Assembly: GCA_905250125.1 (NCBI GenBank) | Contig: CAJNOL010000175.1 | Coordinates: 62,001 to 126,000 of the forward strand | Reading direction: 5' to 3' | DNA length: 64,000 bases | Origin: Rotaria sordida | Taxonomy: Eukaryota; Rotifera; Eurotatoria; Philodinida; Philodinidae | Part shown: positions 23,507-36,300 of the stretch, piece by piece | Layout of the letters: every line of letters begins with the position of its first letter | How positions within the stretch are numbered: position 1 is the stretch's first letter | Position numbers and translations under genes: made by a program | Notes under the pieces: generated by a model | Database searches by the model: none | What the model saw: the letters and a program-made list of their open reading frames with translations, nothing else | What the model was told of the DNA's origin: nothing

Positions 23507-26500
23507 ATGTCTACACGGAATAGTGAAGTAGAGATAAATGGTTGGACGACATTCGATGTACCAAATCAATTTGAAGATCTACAAAAGCAACTTGCTACTG
23601 GTTCTTATTATGTACAAAATGTTCTTGATCTTGCTGATATTAATACACGCTTACAAAGTATTAATAAATCTCTTATTTAAATGAAATTTTTTTAAATTTC
23701 TTTTTACTTTTTTTTAAAATTCAGATCTTTCACGAATTCGAGAACCAAAAGAACTGCTTGATATGTTTTCATTATTCTACAGTATTGCTATGTATAGATT
23801 CGTTTTTTGTTTTATTTTTCGGCTAAGATTATTTCTTTTTATATAGTCATTTTGATAAAGTATCGATTACTGGACGTTCACAAGCAGTTGAAATATTACT
23901 TCGATGTAAGATTTTTTTTTGTTTTAAATATATTTCCTTTTAAGAATTGTTTTTAAAATAGTAACGGCAAGTGAAATGTCTGAAGCTCAACGACGAATTC
24001 ATATTGGTCTTTCACCTGATGATCGACGTTTTCATTTAAATATTGTTAAAATGCTTTCATGTTTACTTGCTGAATATATTATTCGATTTGATAATGATCA
24101 AGCAAATAAATCATCAGATTTTGATATGCCTGCACCAAAAGTAAAAGAAATAAAGGGTTCTAACGGATTTGATGACCCATTCAGAATTGAAAAATCATAT
24201 ATACTATGTTGTAGAGTAAGTCAATGTGCGTCGAATACTATATATTAAATCTTAATTTCATAACACTTTGGAGGAATTAGAGTTTATTTACTGATAGATG
24301 ACTATGTAACCAAAGTATGATCAGTGTGGTCCTTGGTTTCAATCGAAAGCGTTTATAAAAATCTTTTCTTAATTTACTATACACCATTCGACGCGTTTCA
24401 ACTTACTCTACAACATGATATATTTAGTTTCTCAATTCTAAATAGGTCATCTAATCCGACATAATTCTTTGTCTTTGTTATCAAAATAATTTTCCTTTTT
24501 TTTTATTAAAGAAAGGTAAAAAAGCTAAAGAAGCAGAAAATGGTGGAAAACCAATATTAACATCTGATTCATTGAGAGATAAATGTTTAAAAGGTGTTTG
24601 TGATATTCTTCGATCACATATTAAAGCATTATGGGATTCATCAATAATTGATGAACAATTTGTTAAGTAAGAAAAAAACAAATCACTTATTTTTTTTCTT
24701 AATGATTAAAATTCTTTTTTGATAGATGTGTAACTAAACCATGTTATCATTTAATACGTCGAACAGATATTGCAAAAAATCCAATTGTAAAAGAAAATCT
24801 TCCATTAATACTTACGATTATGATTAATAAATTTGAACATGCACGAGGTATATTTTAAAATAAGAAAAACAATTGAATAATAGTATTTTATTTTATTATA
24901 TTTCAGAAGCTTCTATTCAATTTATTCAAGCAGTTAAACTTTATGATAGTAATTCAAGTTTATTGATTACTGTTCTTAATTCACTTTTAATTGATTATCA
25001 AGATACATCATTAGCTATTGAATTATTAAAGTTTGTTTGTTTATTTATTTGTCTTTTTTTTGAATAACAGTTTTCAATTTATTTAGAGAAATTTGTGAAA
25101 CTAATTTTGTTGCTGCACAAGCTGACAATGCATCTGCTAAAACCATGGCTACATTTATTATTGATATGGCTAGACTTGATCCACATATTATTCGAACACA
25201 TATTGATCAAATAACTGATCTATTAACAGCTGAAGTAATTTTCAAAACAATATAACAATTACTATCATATATCGAACAAATTCAAGATAGATATTCATCG
25301 TTCTAAATAGTTCAAGTTTCAAGTGAACCTTTTAAATAATAGTTCAGGATCGTAGACAGATACTATTTGCTTTGACTTAAGAATTACTTCTGTCCTTCGA
25401 AAGAGGGTATGGTCCCACACCCATACTCCACTCTCTTATTGAAGATATCGTGATGATAGTAAAATAAAAACTCTCGTTCAGGGATAGATATAGGTTGTGA
25501 TGTGGAGTCTATTCCTGAGTCAAGAAGTACGGGCTGTTTTGAATCGAAAAATTCAGAAAATAATGGTAGGAATTCGGTGACCAGTTACGATCAGAACTAG
25601 AAAACTTTAATTACTAGATTCCTGTTTCCAAGTTTCTAACATTCTTCAAGTTTTCCGACCAGAAATGCACGTACCTGAATGTCTGAATTATTAATCTAGG
25701 TTCTAAAATTCTTAGATTCTCTGTCACAAGGTTAGAAAGTTAATCACTAATTACATTGCAATTAATTAGCTAATTAAGTTTAATTAGGTGTGAGCTTATA
25801 TTTTTACCCATATTCATGGGAAGAGAACCTATTCTAAAAAATAATCTCTAAAAAGAATTGAAGATGATCATGTCCTGTGTTTCTTGATGTTTCCCACATA
25901 ATACATGTTAAGAATCAATATAAACTATTTCATTATTTTAGAGTCATCATATTCGTGTTGCTGCTTTAACAGCATTATGTTCTGTTATTGAAAAACTTCT
26001 TTCATCTGATGAATTAGATGATGGACAAAGAAAAATGCGTGATGATCTTTTACAAATATTACGTGTAAGTTCATTTAATTTTTATTTTAATAAATTATTT
26101 TTTTTGTTTGTTTCAAACATTAAATTAGGAACATGTATCTGATGTAACAGCATTTGTTCGTCAACATTGTTTACAATTATGGACATTACTTGTAATACAA
26201 AAAAAAGTTCCTGTTAGACAATATATTCGAGCATTTGAATTAGGACTTGATCGTTTAAGAGATTCAGCTTGTGCCGTTCGAAAAGATGCTGTAACACTTG
26301 TTATGCATATGGTTCTTAATAATCCTTATTTTGTTGTTGTAAGTTTATTCAATTAAGATTTTTTTTTTTTTGTGTGTATATTTTGATAAGAAATTTTTCT
26401 TTGTAGGACTCAACTCGAACTCAATTTGAAGAAAGACAAAATGATGCTGAAACAAAATTAGCTGAACTTCGTCAAGAACTTGACAAATTAAATAAAAATA

Positions 26501-28479
26501 TAAAAGAAGATAAAAAAATAGAAGAAAAAAAATCTCAATCGGATGACGAAGATAGTGGAGCAGAAGATAAAAGTTTTGATGAAGATAATGAAATGAATGT
26601 TGATAATAATGAAGTAAATATTTAAATGAAAAAATTTTTTAATAAAATTACATTTTTTTTTGTTCTTAAATAGAAAAAAGAAACAGAAGAAAATAAGGAA
26701 CCAAATGAAGATCAATCTCTTCAAGAAACTTTAAATCGTGTGAAAATTGAAGAACAAATTATTCGTGTAGAAGAAATTGTTGCTTTGTTTAAAGTAAATA
26801 GGTTTTGTTTTTAATTACAAACTTCTTTTTGTTTGTTTTTTTTCTGATGAATTTCTTTTATTTTTAGGATGGTCTTCAATTTATGGATTTAATTGAACAA
26901 GCAAATCGACATGTTGTAAATTTATTTAATTCTCCAACATTAGCTGATTGTAAACAAGCAGTCGATTTTTTTGTTAATCTTCGTCATTATCGTCTTGTTT
27001 TGCCAAATATTGAACAAAGTTTACGCTTAATGTTTAGTCTTATTTGGTCTGTTGATAAATCAATATGTGAAGCAATTACACAAGCTTTTGTTAAAATTTA
27101 TTTTGATGTTGGACCAACAATTCCTTCAGCGTATGTCTTTTTGATTTTTAAATTAATATTTATATGAAGATAAAATAGATTATTTGTGTATCTATAAGAA
27201 AGCTTAAAGTTGTTAACTACTATCGGGGTCTACAAAAATCAGTCGAATAAAAATTGATTGATGTGACAATCAGTCGTATGTAAAAGTAAAGTGGACATCG
27301 ACCATTTTCCAGGATATTTACTTTTCAGCGGCAGAAAAAGTAAAAAGAAAGAGTGGGTGAAGTGTGAGTCTTCTTACATCCCTCTACATCCGACGATCAA
27401 TTTTCGCATTCCTCTACTATCCATTTAGAAATACAATGTGTTTCACTGGTTTTTGAATAGCTTCTGATAAGAATGTCTTAGAGGCCTACCGATTCCACCA
27501 TTCAAGAGAAAAAAGCGAAGTCCATCAAAGTTTATTGAATTTTGATTGATCAGCAATTGAATAGACAAGTAAGTTCTTGATAAAGATTTTCGAAAACGAT
27601 ATTTTGAAGCTATTTTCCTTTTGATTTAGACTTTTAATACATATAATCGATATAGAAAATTGTTCTCCTTCGATATACACAAGGTCGACATTCCGAGCTA
27701 GTTCCATTTGAGAGTTATAAGACTTTTTCTGAGACATCCTATTTCAGCCAATNNNNNNNNNNNNNNNNNNNNNNNNNNNNNNNNNNNNNNNNNNNNNNNN
27801 NNNNNNNNNNNNNNNNNNNNNNNNNNNNNNNNNNNNNNNNNNNNNNNNNNNNATTTTAGGATAGAAGTAAATCAAAAGACCTGAAACTTTCACAATAAAT
27901 TTCTCTTGTTTAAGCTTGTCTCTATGCGAAATTTTAAGTCAAAATTCAAAAACGAATTTTGTCTGAGAGGGCCCATGGAATTCATTTAGAAGGTGTAGTA
28001 GCTTCGCAGCAATAAGCTAAGAACACAAACTTTTTTCAAGATATTCATAGCTGATTTGGTTCTATATAATCTTGACTCAAAAGCGATTTATCAGTCAGAA
28101 TACTTCCCTTGTAAAATTCTTTTTATTCATAACAAAGTTTATTTTATTTTTTTGATTAGCTGCTCGTGCTGGTGGAGCGAAGAAAGGTAAACAAACAACA
28201 AGTCGTAGTAAAGCAAAAGCAGCACAATGTAAGATTTTATTTTTAAAGAAATAAAAAAAAAACTAATATTATGAGAATTCATTTTGATTTTTAGCTGATG
28301 ATGATGACGATGATGATTTAAAAGAAAATAGTGGTGATGATGATGATGAAAATGATTTTAAACGACCAATGAGAAAAGAACCAAAAGTACAAACAATAAG
28401 TCGATCAAAACGTGGTGCGGCCGTAACTGCACGTAAAAAAGCAGCTGTGGTAGCGAGTGATGATGAAGATGATGATTAA
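23507..28479 (+). CDS. NCAPD2: Condensin complex subunit 1 (NCAPD2), middle lost in gap
   Basis: HEAT-repeat subunit of condensin I, which compacts mitotic chromosomes. N-terminal exons: 23507-23657, 23725-23791, 23847-23905, 23962-24140, 24512-24666, 24726-24847, 24907-25030, 25087-25234, 25942-26064, 26129-26338, 26407-26613, 26674-26793 and 26868-27130 (about 642 aa). C-terminal exons: 28160-28228 and 28295-28479 (about 84 aa), a basic then acidic tail (SRSKAKAAQ, Asp runs, ASDDEDDD). Family signs include RRTDIAKNPIVKENLP, SHHIRVAALTALCSVI and DSACAVRKDAVTL, with an acidic insert (DDEDSGAEDK) as in other NCAPD2 proteins. Exon 13 ends in phase 2 but the next visible exon needs phase 1, so at least one exon lies in the N gap. 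Compared with about 1400 aa in human, some 600 residues with the C-terminal condensin HEAT block are missing. I infer an assembly loss, not a broken gene. Confidence 0.9.
27753..27852. other. Assembly gap of 100 N
   Basis: A run of exactly 100 N, the usual placeholder for a gap of unknown size. It falls within NCAPD2 where several exons should be. Just before it, CTATTTCAG followed by CCAAT could be the acceptor of the next, lost exon. Confidence 0.97.
27853..28110. mobile_element. Foldback MITE, family A copy 3 (right half)
   Basis: The right arm of a family A element directly abuts the gap: GGATAGAAGTAAATCAAAAG, ATTCATAGCTGATTTGG and a terminal ACTTCCCTTG match the other copies. The left arm is presumably within the gap, and its palindrome could have contributed to the assembly break. 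Confidence 0.75.
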
Positions 28480-29761
28480 CTTACTTTTTTTTCTTTTTCT
28501 TCTATTATATTAAATTGTATATATTGATTTGGTTATTTACTTTTTCTTTTGATATTATTCTTTCTCTTTTTCCTTCTCTTAATATCGTTTATTAGAGGAC
28601 TTTGTTATGCATAATACTTACATTTATTTTGTGTTTCATTTTGAAAAAAAAAATTATGAACGGTTTTTTTTCTGTCTGAATATTGCAAATAGAAGACCTG
28701 TTAATGAAACCATTTTTTTTTTGAAAAAGCTAATGTTAATTGAAAATCATTGATATTTTTCTAATAGCAAGAAATATTTTATCTTGATAAGAAGAAAGAA
28801 ACGTTTAATCATTTATTGTACTACAATTTTGTATGAAGATTTTGACAGAAAAACAAATGAAAGGTTTTATTTTCTATGACTCTTGTCATCTAATGGAAAA
28901 GAAAGATCTAGTTATATATGGAGAGTAATCAAATATTCTTATACAAAAATAGAATATAAACAAGTTGTATCGTAGGTTTTGTATACAGTACGGCAAGAAA
29001 AAACACAATAAACGTATCTTAGGAATTATAGTCATGTTCTACGATCCAGACAAATAAAGTTATCATAATAAAGACAATATCCACCACAGCTTCTGACAAA
29101 CTGAACTACTTCGATGAGCGTCCAAGTACCTTCCATGTAAAAAGAAGATCGAAAACAGTGATTTTCAACGAATTATTTGCTTTTTTTTTATCGTTTGTTC
29201 ACTTTTTTTTTTATTGGTTTTCATCATAATCGATATAAAGCACGTTTTTCTCGAGTATTAATTTAGAATCTCAAATTTTTGATTATGCTTTCGAACACCT
29301 CGACTAAATCAATGGTAAATATAATCAAACATTTCTGTAATGAAGAGTGAATCGATTTATACAGCAGAATAAAGAAAAAACACACTATGCGAATAATAAT
29401 AATTTACTGACAAATTTGACTGGTTTCAGCATATCACTCGTTTAATTCGTTCGTGGAAATTTATTGGTCTTAAGCCAACATATAGGCATGTTGTGTGACA
29501 AATTGTTAATACCAATTTATTTCTGTATTCATGTTGAGAAATATTCTTGTTTTGTCTTTTTCTTTTGCGAATAAAGTGTAGTTAAACTTATGGAATAAAA
29601 GTATAGTATTGATGATAATAAACTTTGACCGACATAACAAGCCAGACTATCTTTGAAAAAAGTTTTTAACTCATTGAACCTATAGGCCTAGACCAGTTCA
29701 TTCGGAGCTCTCATATCTATTCCACTTCGTTTATGCTCTGTGGGACATAATAGCTTTCAGT
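28480..29761. other. NCAPD2 3' flank and intergenic region
   Basis: AT-rich sequence without a convincing gene. Two short exon-like pieces, 29285-29314 (MLSNTSTKSM, then a GTAAAT donor) and a segment after TTTCAG near 29430 (HITRLIRSWKFIGLKPTYRH), may be 5' exons of the downstream membrane-protein fragment. The phase to its visible exon could not be matched. Confidence 0.35.
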
Positions 29762-30160
29762 TTACAAATTGCTATTGTGTTGAATTCCTATTCAACATAT
29801 TATAATGGCTTTTGGATAGGTATTTTTTCTATTTTTGAAAGAATTACTATGATGATTATTGGGTTTCAACTATCTTTTACGTTACTTTGTTTAATGCGCA
29901 TGTATATATTTACCTTGATCTTTTGTACAATGGGACTTACTATTTCTACCATTGATTGTTCACGATCACCTCGATATACTTCAATATCGTCACAATATTG
30001 TGATGATAGTTTAGCAAATAATTCAAGAGTGACTCTTCTGACTACATTCAGTATGGCAATTATTCATACTGGAATCAATATGATAGCCATGTCGAAAAAA
30101 CAACAGAGAATATTGACAAAATCAAATCCAAGGATTTTAAGTAATTATAATTTTTTATGA
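29762..30160 (+). CDS. Multi-pass membrane protein fragment (MS4A-like?)
   Basis: An open frame preceded by a CTTTCAG acceptor and running to TGA. It encodes hydrophobic segments (SLQIAIVLNS..., FQLSFTLLCLMRMYIFTLI, CTMGLTISTI, TLLTTFSMAIIHTGINMIA). The opening LQIAIVLNSYSTYYNGFWIG resembles the loop and second helix of MS4A/CD20-like tetraspan proteins, a family with similar LQI...GFWGG text. No ATG-started N-terminus is joined with confidence, so it is either the last exon of a multi-exon gene whose 5' exons lie near 29285-29490, or a decayed copy. Confidence 0.4.
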   Translation, partial: LQIAIVLNSYSTYYNGFWIGIFSIFERITMMIIGFQLSFTLLCLMRMYIFTLIFCTMGLTISTIDCSRSPRYTSISSQYCDDSLANNSRVTLLTTFSMAIIHTGINMIAMSKKQQRILTKSNPRILSNYNFL

Positions 30161-30354
30161 AAGAACAAAAGAAAAACAAACGCGATTCAATATGAACATT
30201 TTTATTTAAATGAAAAAAGAAAATAAATGCACCCTTCTCTCTTTCATTTTCTTTCCAATAAATCTGACGTCACCGGAATCGTCTATATATATATATATAT
30301 ATTTTTTTAAAAGAAAAAAAAAGTGAATTGACCGGACCAAACTTTTGGTAATGA

Positions 30355-33300
30355 TCACTGGGCTTTTTGGTCACTGAGAAGAGTTGATGATGAACTTTGT
30401 CGTTTAATTTTAAAAGCGGCATCAACTGTTTGACGTACAGATGTTTGAGAATTGAAATTAATTCCACTTATGGGTGCCATATTTGTTGCTTGTTGTTGAT
30501 TTCCTGCTTCAAATAATTGTTTTTGTTTGGCTTCATAATCCAAAATATATTTTGGAAATATTGAACGTTCGTCAAAAGCTGATTTTAAATCTAGAAACAA
30601 AAAGAAATTTCATATATATATATATATATATGATTTGAATATATGTGTTTTTTTCTTTTACTTTCACCAATCATTGATGGTAATGGACGTCGTCGAATAT
30701 TATCACCCAAATTATTTGCCTGCCATAAATAAGTTGTATCCAGATAAGCAGTTTTTTTCTGGTCAGGTATTGTTGGTAATTCAAATGTATCAAGAGCCTG
30801 GTCAAATAAAAATCATTTTAAAAAAGATAAACAACGAAACAAAAACAAAGAAACTCGACTTACACCATAAGCTCCGCCGGGTGCTAAACCTGTTTTTTCC
30901 CATAATAAATAATCTTTTTTCGTAATTAAACTTGGTTGATTACGTTGTCTTCGATTAGTTCGTTTTTCTTGATACATTACACCTTAAAAAAAAAAAGATT
31001 TTCGAAAATTACAAAACAATTTGTTTTTATTTAAGAGTATTCATCTCATTAGAAAATTCATTCTTTTGAAAAAAAAAGAATTGAAATTGAGTTTCTATCA
31101 TGGGATGATGCAGCGAAATTTCTTCTCTCAACATATACATGACTTTTCTATAAAAAAAATCTAAATTTTAATAGACTTTCAAAGGAAAGAATCCTGTCGA
31201 ATCAGATGACCATCGTTCGTTTGAAAAGTTATCTATACCGTTTTGTAGAGCAACTAGTGTCGTATCGAATGCTATATAGGAAATTGTTGTTTCGTCAAGT
31301 TTTAATGAACTGAGAAGATATATACCAGTTAACGAATATTAAAGTAACTATGGGTGATACAATGGATTCAGTATAGGTCTAAATCAACCTATCTCAACTT
31401 TTGTTTAAAATTACGTCAATAGACTTCTGTCTCGTCTTCGATCGTGTATATTAAATAACACTCACAATAACTTTTCTCGTACTCAAAACCTTAGCATCTT
31501 TCTTAACTTCTCTTATTTTTAGCTATTATGATATTTTACATTCTTCTTTGGCGTCCCTGAGGGCAAAGATGACCAACTATGCAACTTTCTCAGAAGTTCT
31601 GTGCTACTAAGCTCTATAAATATACTAATTGATTGGCCTCAGAATTGTTGTGTGTCATAGTCCAATGGGTCAATCACTGTCTAATAGAGACCAAATTTTC
31701 GATACGTAGAGGCAAAAAAGTTTATGAATTTTGCGATAAATATTTTTTTGAGTGGAAGAGTTTTTATCTGTTAATAATAAGTTCACCATACCGTATCACA
31801 CTTGACATATATGCATCTGTCGAAATTGACAAAAGAATTTTTTGTCTTTTAATTCCTCGAAGAAGGCACGGAGACATGCGAAATTTTTAATTTTTATCAG
31901 ATAGTGAAAATATATTGAATTTGATATAGATTCATATTCTAATCATCCCGGCTACTTAGAATCTAAATTCGTAAAGAACAAGAAAGAAAATAAAAACTAA
32001 TCTTTGTAATAATTCATTTCCTTATCTTCCTCCAGAGCTTCGACATTGAAAATTTTTTTTTTTTGCCATTTTCGAAAAATGTATGTGTGCCAAACGATAG
32101 GACATGATGCGTTTATTGTTAATAGGTGGAGGTCTTTTCGTTCAAAATATCTGTATCATAAAACTAATATACTTTTTTTGATCTTAAGAACCGAAAAGTT
32201 GGTCTTTTTTCAGGTATTGATTGACTAATTTGGCGAGGATGTACAACAATTCAGAGGACAATCAATCGGTATACTTAATAGGGCTTGATGACATAGAGTT
32301 TCTGAGAAAGTTGCATGATTAGTCGCCTCTGTTCTCAAGAGCACTCGAGACGAATGTAAATCATCATAAAACCCAAAAATTACAGAAGTTAGTAAAAATG
32401 CTAAGGTTTTAGACATATAACACTCACAATTGCTATAATATTCGTTAACTAGTATATGGTTTCTCAGATCACTAAAGCTAGATGAAACAGTAATTTCCTA
32501 TATACTATTCGATGCAGTAAGGATTGTTCTACAAAACGGTATAGATGGGTCTTCAAATAAAGAGCAGTCATGTTATTTGATAGAGCCCTTTTCGCGGATT
32601 TTTAGAAATTTTTAGTTTTGATAAGACTGTCTTTTTATTTGCATTAGCATTCAATAAATATTCTCATATAATTTAAATAGAACAGATAGTGCTAGCTTAG
32701 GTCGTCATCTGTTTTCAGAACATGATTTGCAATAAGAAAAATTGAAACTTCTCCCATCCGATTCAAATTGTAACCGAGATTTTTTTTCTGTCGTAAAAGT
32801 CTAAATGAGAGCAAAGTTTTGTTCCAATAAATTTTTCTTAGTTAATTTCTGTGTTAAGAAAAGTGAGATTTAGTGTCGTGAAGCCACATTTTTTTGCTTA
32901 GATATGGATTAAAATGATTATGAAAAATGAATGGAAGCAAATTTCAAATATCTATTCGGACAGAAGCTGTACATAGGTATTAACTTATACTTGAAAGCAC
33001 CCCAAACTCTGTAATTGTGACAATGACGAAGTTATAGAACTTCTCTTGAAGGCTATAAATCAGCCGGAAGTTTAGTCTAGTATGACGTATCGGGCTGAAA
33101 TTTTTAGCAGAAGCGTTTCTCACTACGGTCCATATTTCAGCCCCAATGGACCATCCCTAAGTGATAAACCAATTGTGAGAAGAGAAGAAGAGCCTTAATA
33201 ACTTTAATTTACCAATTGAAGTTGATTCCCACACATTTGATCGTCTCGTTAACATTTCTTCATCTGTTACTGATGACATATTATCAATATCTTGACTTAA

Positions 33301-36300
33301 TACTGATCGAGATTCTTCATCATTTTCTTTTGAATATTCTTCTTGAGATTTATTATCATCTTTATTTCGATCTGCTTGCAAATTTTCCTCATTTATTTTT
33401 GATAAATCCATATCTAAACGCCATTGATTTGGTTGTCCAAATGTACCATAAGGATTTCCATTTATATCTGATAGAACAACACTACAATCTGATGATGATG
33501 TTAATATAAACATTCGTTCATCTTTTTCTAAGAAATCAATACATGTTATAGAATCTGAATGCGCAGTAAATTCCGCAAGTAATGCTAAAATAAAATAAAA
33601 AAGGATAATACAACTTAAGACAAAAAAAGAAGCAATATTTAAAATTCTACATACGTGGTAAACTTTTTCCAACTGTTATTGAATCAGATTGAAGACAATA
33701 TTGTTCTATATCCCATAGTTTAACAAGACCATTAACATCACCTGTTCCTAAATATTTATTATGCATATCAATTTCCATAATAACACTTGAAACTACGATA
33801 AAATATAAAAATCAAAAGATAAAATCAATTACAATCAATTATTGATATACCATCAGTATGTGCTTGAAATTCGCTTATAAGCTTTCCTGTATGCACATTC
33901 CAAAAGCGAACAAAGCCTATACCACCACATGATAATAAATTAGCACCTGCTAAATTATTATTTGTACTCGTTGCCATGCGTTTATCAAGAAATCTTAACA
34001 TTGTAATAGCAAAATCAGCAGCATTGTCTTGTAACTGATTAATAAAGCATAAGAAATAGCATAGAGCAGCAAAAGCAAAAAGAAAAATAGAATAAAACTT
34101 TTGCCTACTTTTGCTTGAGTATCGTTTGGACTACGTTTTCGTTGATCAAGACGACGAACAAATAATTCTGATGATGTATTCCATATACATATTTCACCAT
34201 CCGTACTACCAGATGCAAGTAATTGAGGAAAAAATAATGTTACAGCCATGCATACTATATCATCATCATGTCCCTAGTTTAAGAATATCAAATATTAATA
34301 ATCTGATGTATAAAAAATATAAATATTTACTTCCGTTTTATCTTTTTCACCTTTCCATTCTGTTGGAGCACTTGGTCGCCCTTCAACTTGTTGTAAGTCA
34401 CGAAAAACAGTCAAATGTCTACAATGAATTTTATCATGGAATATAACTCATTTTTTTCGCTGTTGTCTTACTTGCTCCATCCAACAGCAACAATACGTCG
34501 TTTTATCGCTTCAATTTGTGTTATTTCCACTGCTGTACCTTTACCGGCATCTAATGTTTGTAAAATTCGACCATTATAATTCCAAATCTACATTTAAATT
34601 GAATATATGATTAATTTCGACAAAGAGTAATATTTACTCGAATTTTTCCATCACTTCCACCTGTATAAAATTTTTCACCGAATTCATCAAAACCTAAACA
34701 AGTTGTATCAAAATTTTCTCCAGTATGTTGTTCACTAAATCGTTTAGTTTTTTGTCCTTCTAATGACCAAAAACTAACATCACCGGCTTGACAAACGATC
34801 ATCACCTTTAATTATATGTTTAAGTTGTTTAAACAATTTTTCTCTTATATAAAAACTAATAAATACTTGTTTTTGTCTAACGACATATCGTGCAGCAACA
34901 ATTGATCGATCATGAGTCATAATGCGATCTTTTAGTTCAGGTTTAATTTCCAACATAGATATATTCGTACGAAATGATGCAAATAAACGACTACGTGAAT
35001 CATCAAACCAACAAAAGATATCCACTAAAACAGAAAAAAAAAAGTTTACAGACAATCATTTTCTTTCTGAAATGTCATATTGTTGTTATTAGACTATCTG
35101 AAAATTAGACGTGATTATATTCAATTTATTAAACTAATTCTGAATGTCAGTGATATTATTGCTAGAGTCTTATCCAACGTGAAGACCGACTAGGACGACG
35201 GAAAAAGCGACAATCAGTCGTAATGTAGAATTGGTCGCATGTTTGATAGAAGCGTGGTTCCTATTTCACTTCTTAGGAACTTCAATTTTCTGACATGTGA
35301 TTCAATTAAATACAGTATCGCTCGAGGATCGAGTTGTATATGAAAAATGAAGATCTACCTCATGCAATGGATTCCGTAGATGAGCTTGCTCATAAATGAT
35401 AATAGAATGTTTACGTTCACATTTTGAATTTAATGAGATGTTACGAAAAGACGAAAACTATATTCATTGTCGAATAGCAAAAACTGCAGTAGACAAAAGC
35501 TCCAAAATAAAGAAAAATATATAGAATTATGGGAAATTTTAAAATCAACTATTTGTTGCTTTTATTTTTCAGCATCGTGAACAATTGTCATAGACCCATG
35601 CGTCCAAAAAATGGTATTTGTCCTCCAGGATTGTTAAATTACCCTTCTGAAAGAGAACATCTGAATAAAACACTGGTTATTGCTTTCATAGATACAATGT
35701 CTGCAATATTTTTTGTTACATTCAATTTCTCAACTGTCTATTATATACAATATGACGAAACCATTTTGTTGGTCTAATTTTCAAAAATTATATCTATTGA
35801 TATCTTGTTTAACGATGGAGCAAACACAACTGTCAGTCATCGTTCGACTTCATACTATGGTTAGGAGTAGGTCTCAGTGAGACTAAGACAAGCTTAAAAA
35901 GATTCGAGCCGATAACCTACTGATAAAGACTTGTGGACATTTTAATGAAATTTTTACTGTGAGCAAGGCATTACCGAAAAAATCCAAAACAAGCAGTTTC
36001 GACCTGAAATTTGACCTATAAGCATATTTGATAGTCATTACATTGTTCTAAAACTTTCAACAAAAACGAACATGTCTTTCTCGAGATATTCAATTTCGAA
36101 GTAGACTCAATTATTGTGTTCTCCTATGATCAGTCGCTGTCTTTTAGAAATTGAATATTTCGACAAAAACATGTTTGATTTCGTTGAAACTTCTAGAACA
36201 ATGTAATGACTATCAAATGTGCTTATAGGTCAAATTTCAGGTCGAAACTGTTTGTTTTGAATTTTTCAATAGTATCTTGTTCTCAGCTAAAATTTCATTA

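Noticed and set aside
26488..26724. Minus-strand Phe/Ile-rich frame
   Set aside because: Shadow of the Lys/Glu-rich NCAPD2 acidic insert.
30355..30982. Separate small 159-codon gene starting MYQEKRTNRRQ
   Set aside because: The first exon continues in perfect phase from the WD40 exon at 33213, and the total then becomes a multiple of three; treated as the WD40 gene's C-terminus.
33216..34446. Plus-strand frames at 33216-33509 and 34111-34446
   Set aside because: Antisense shadows of WD40-gene exons.
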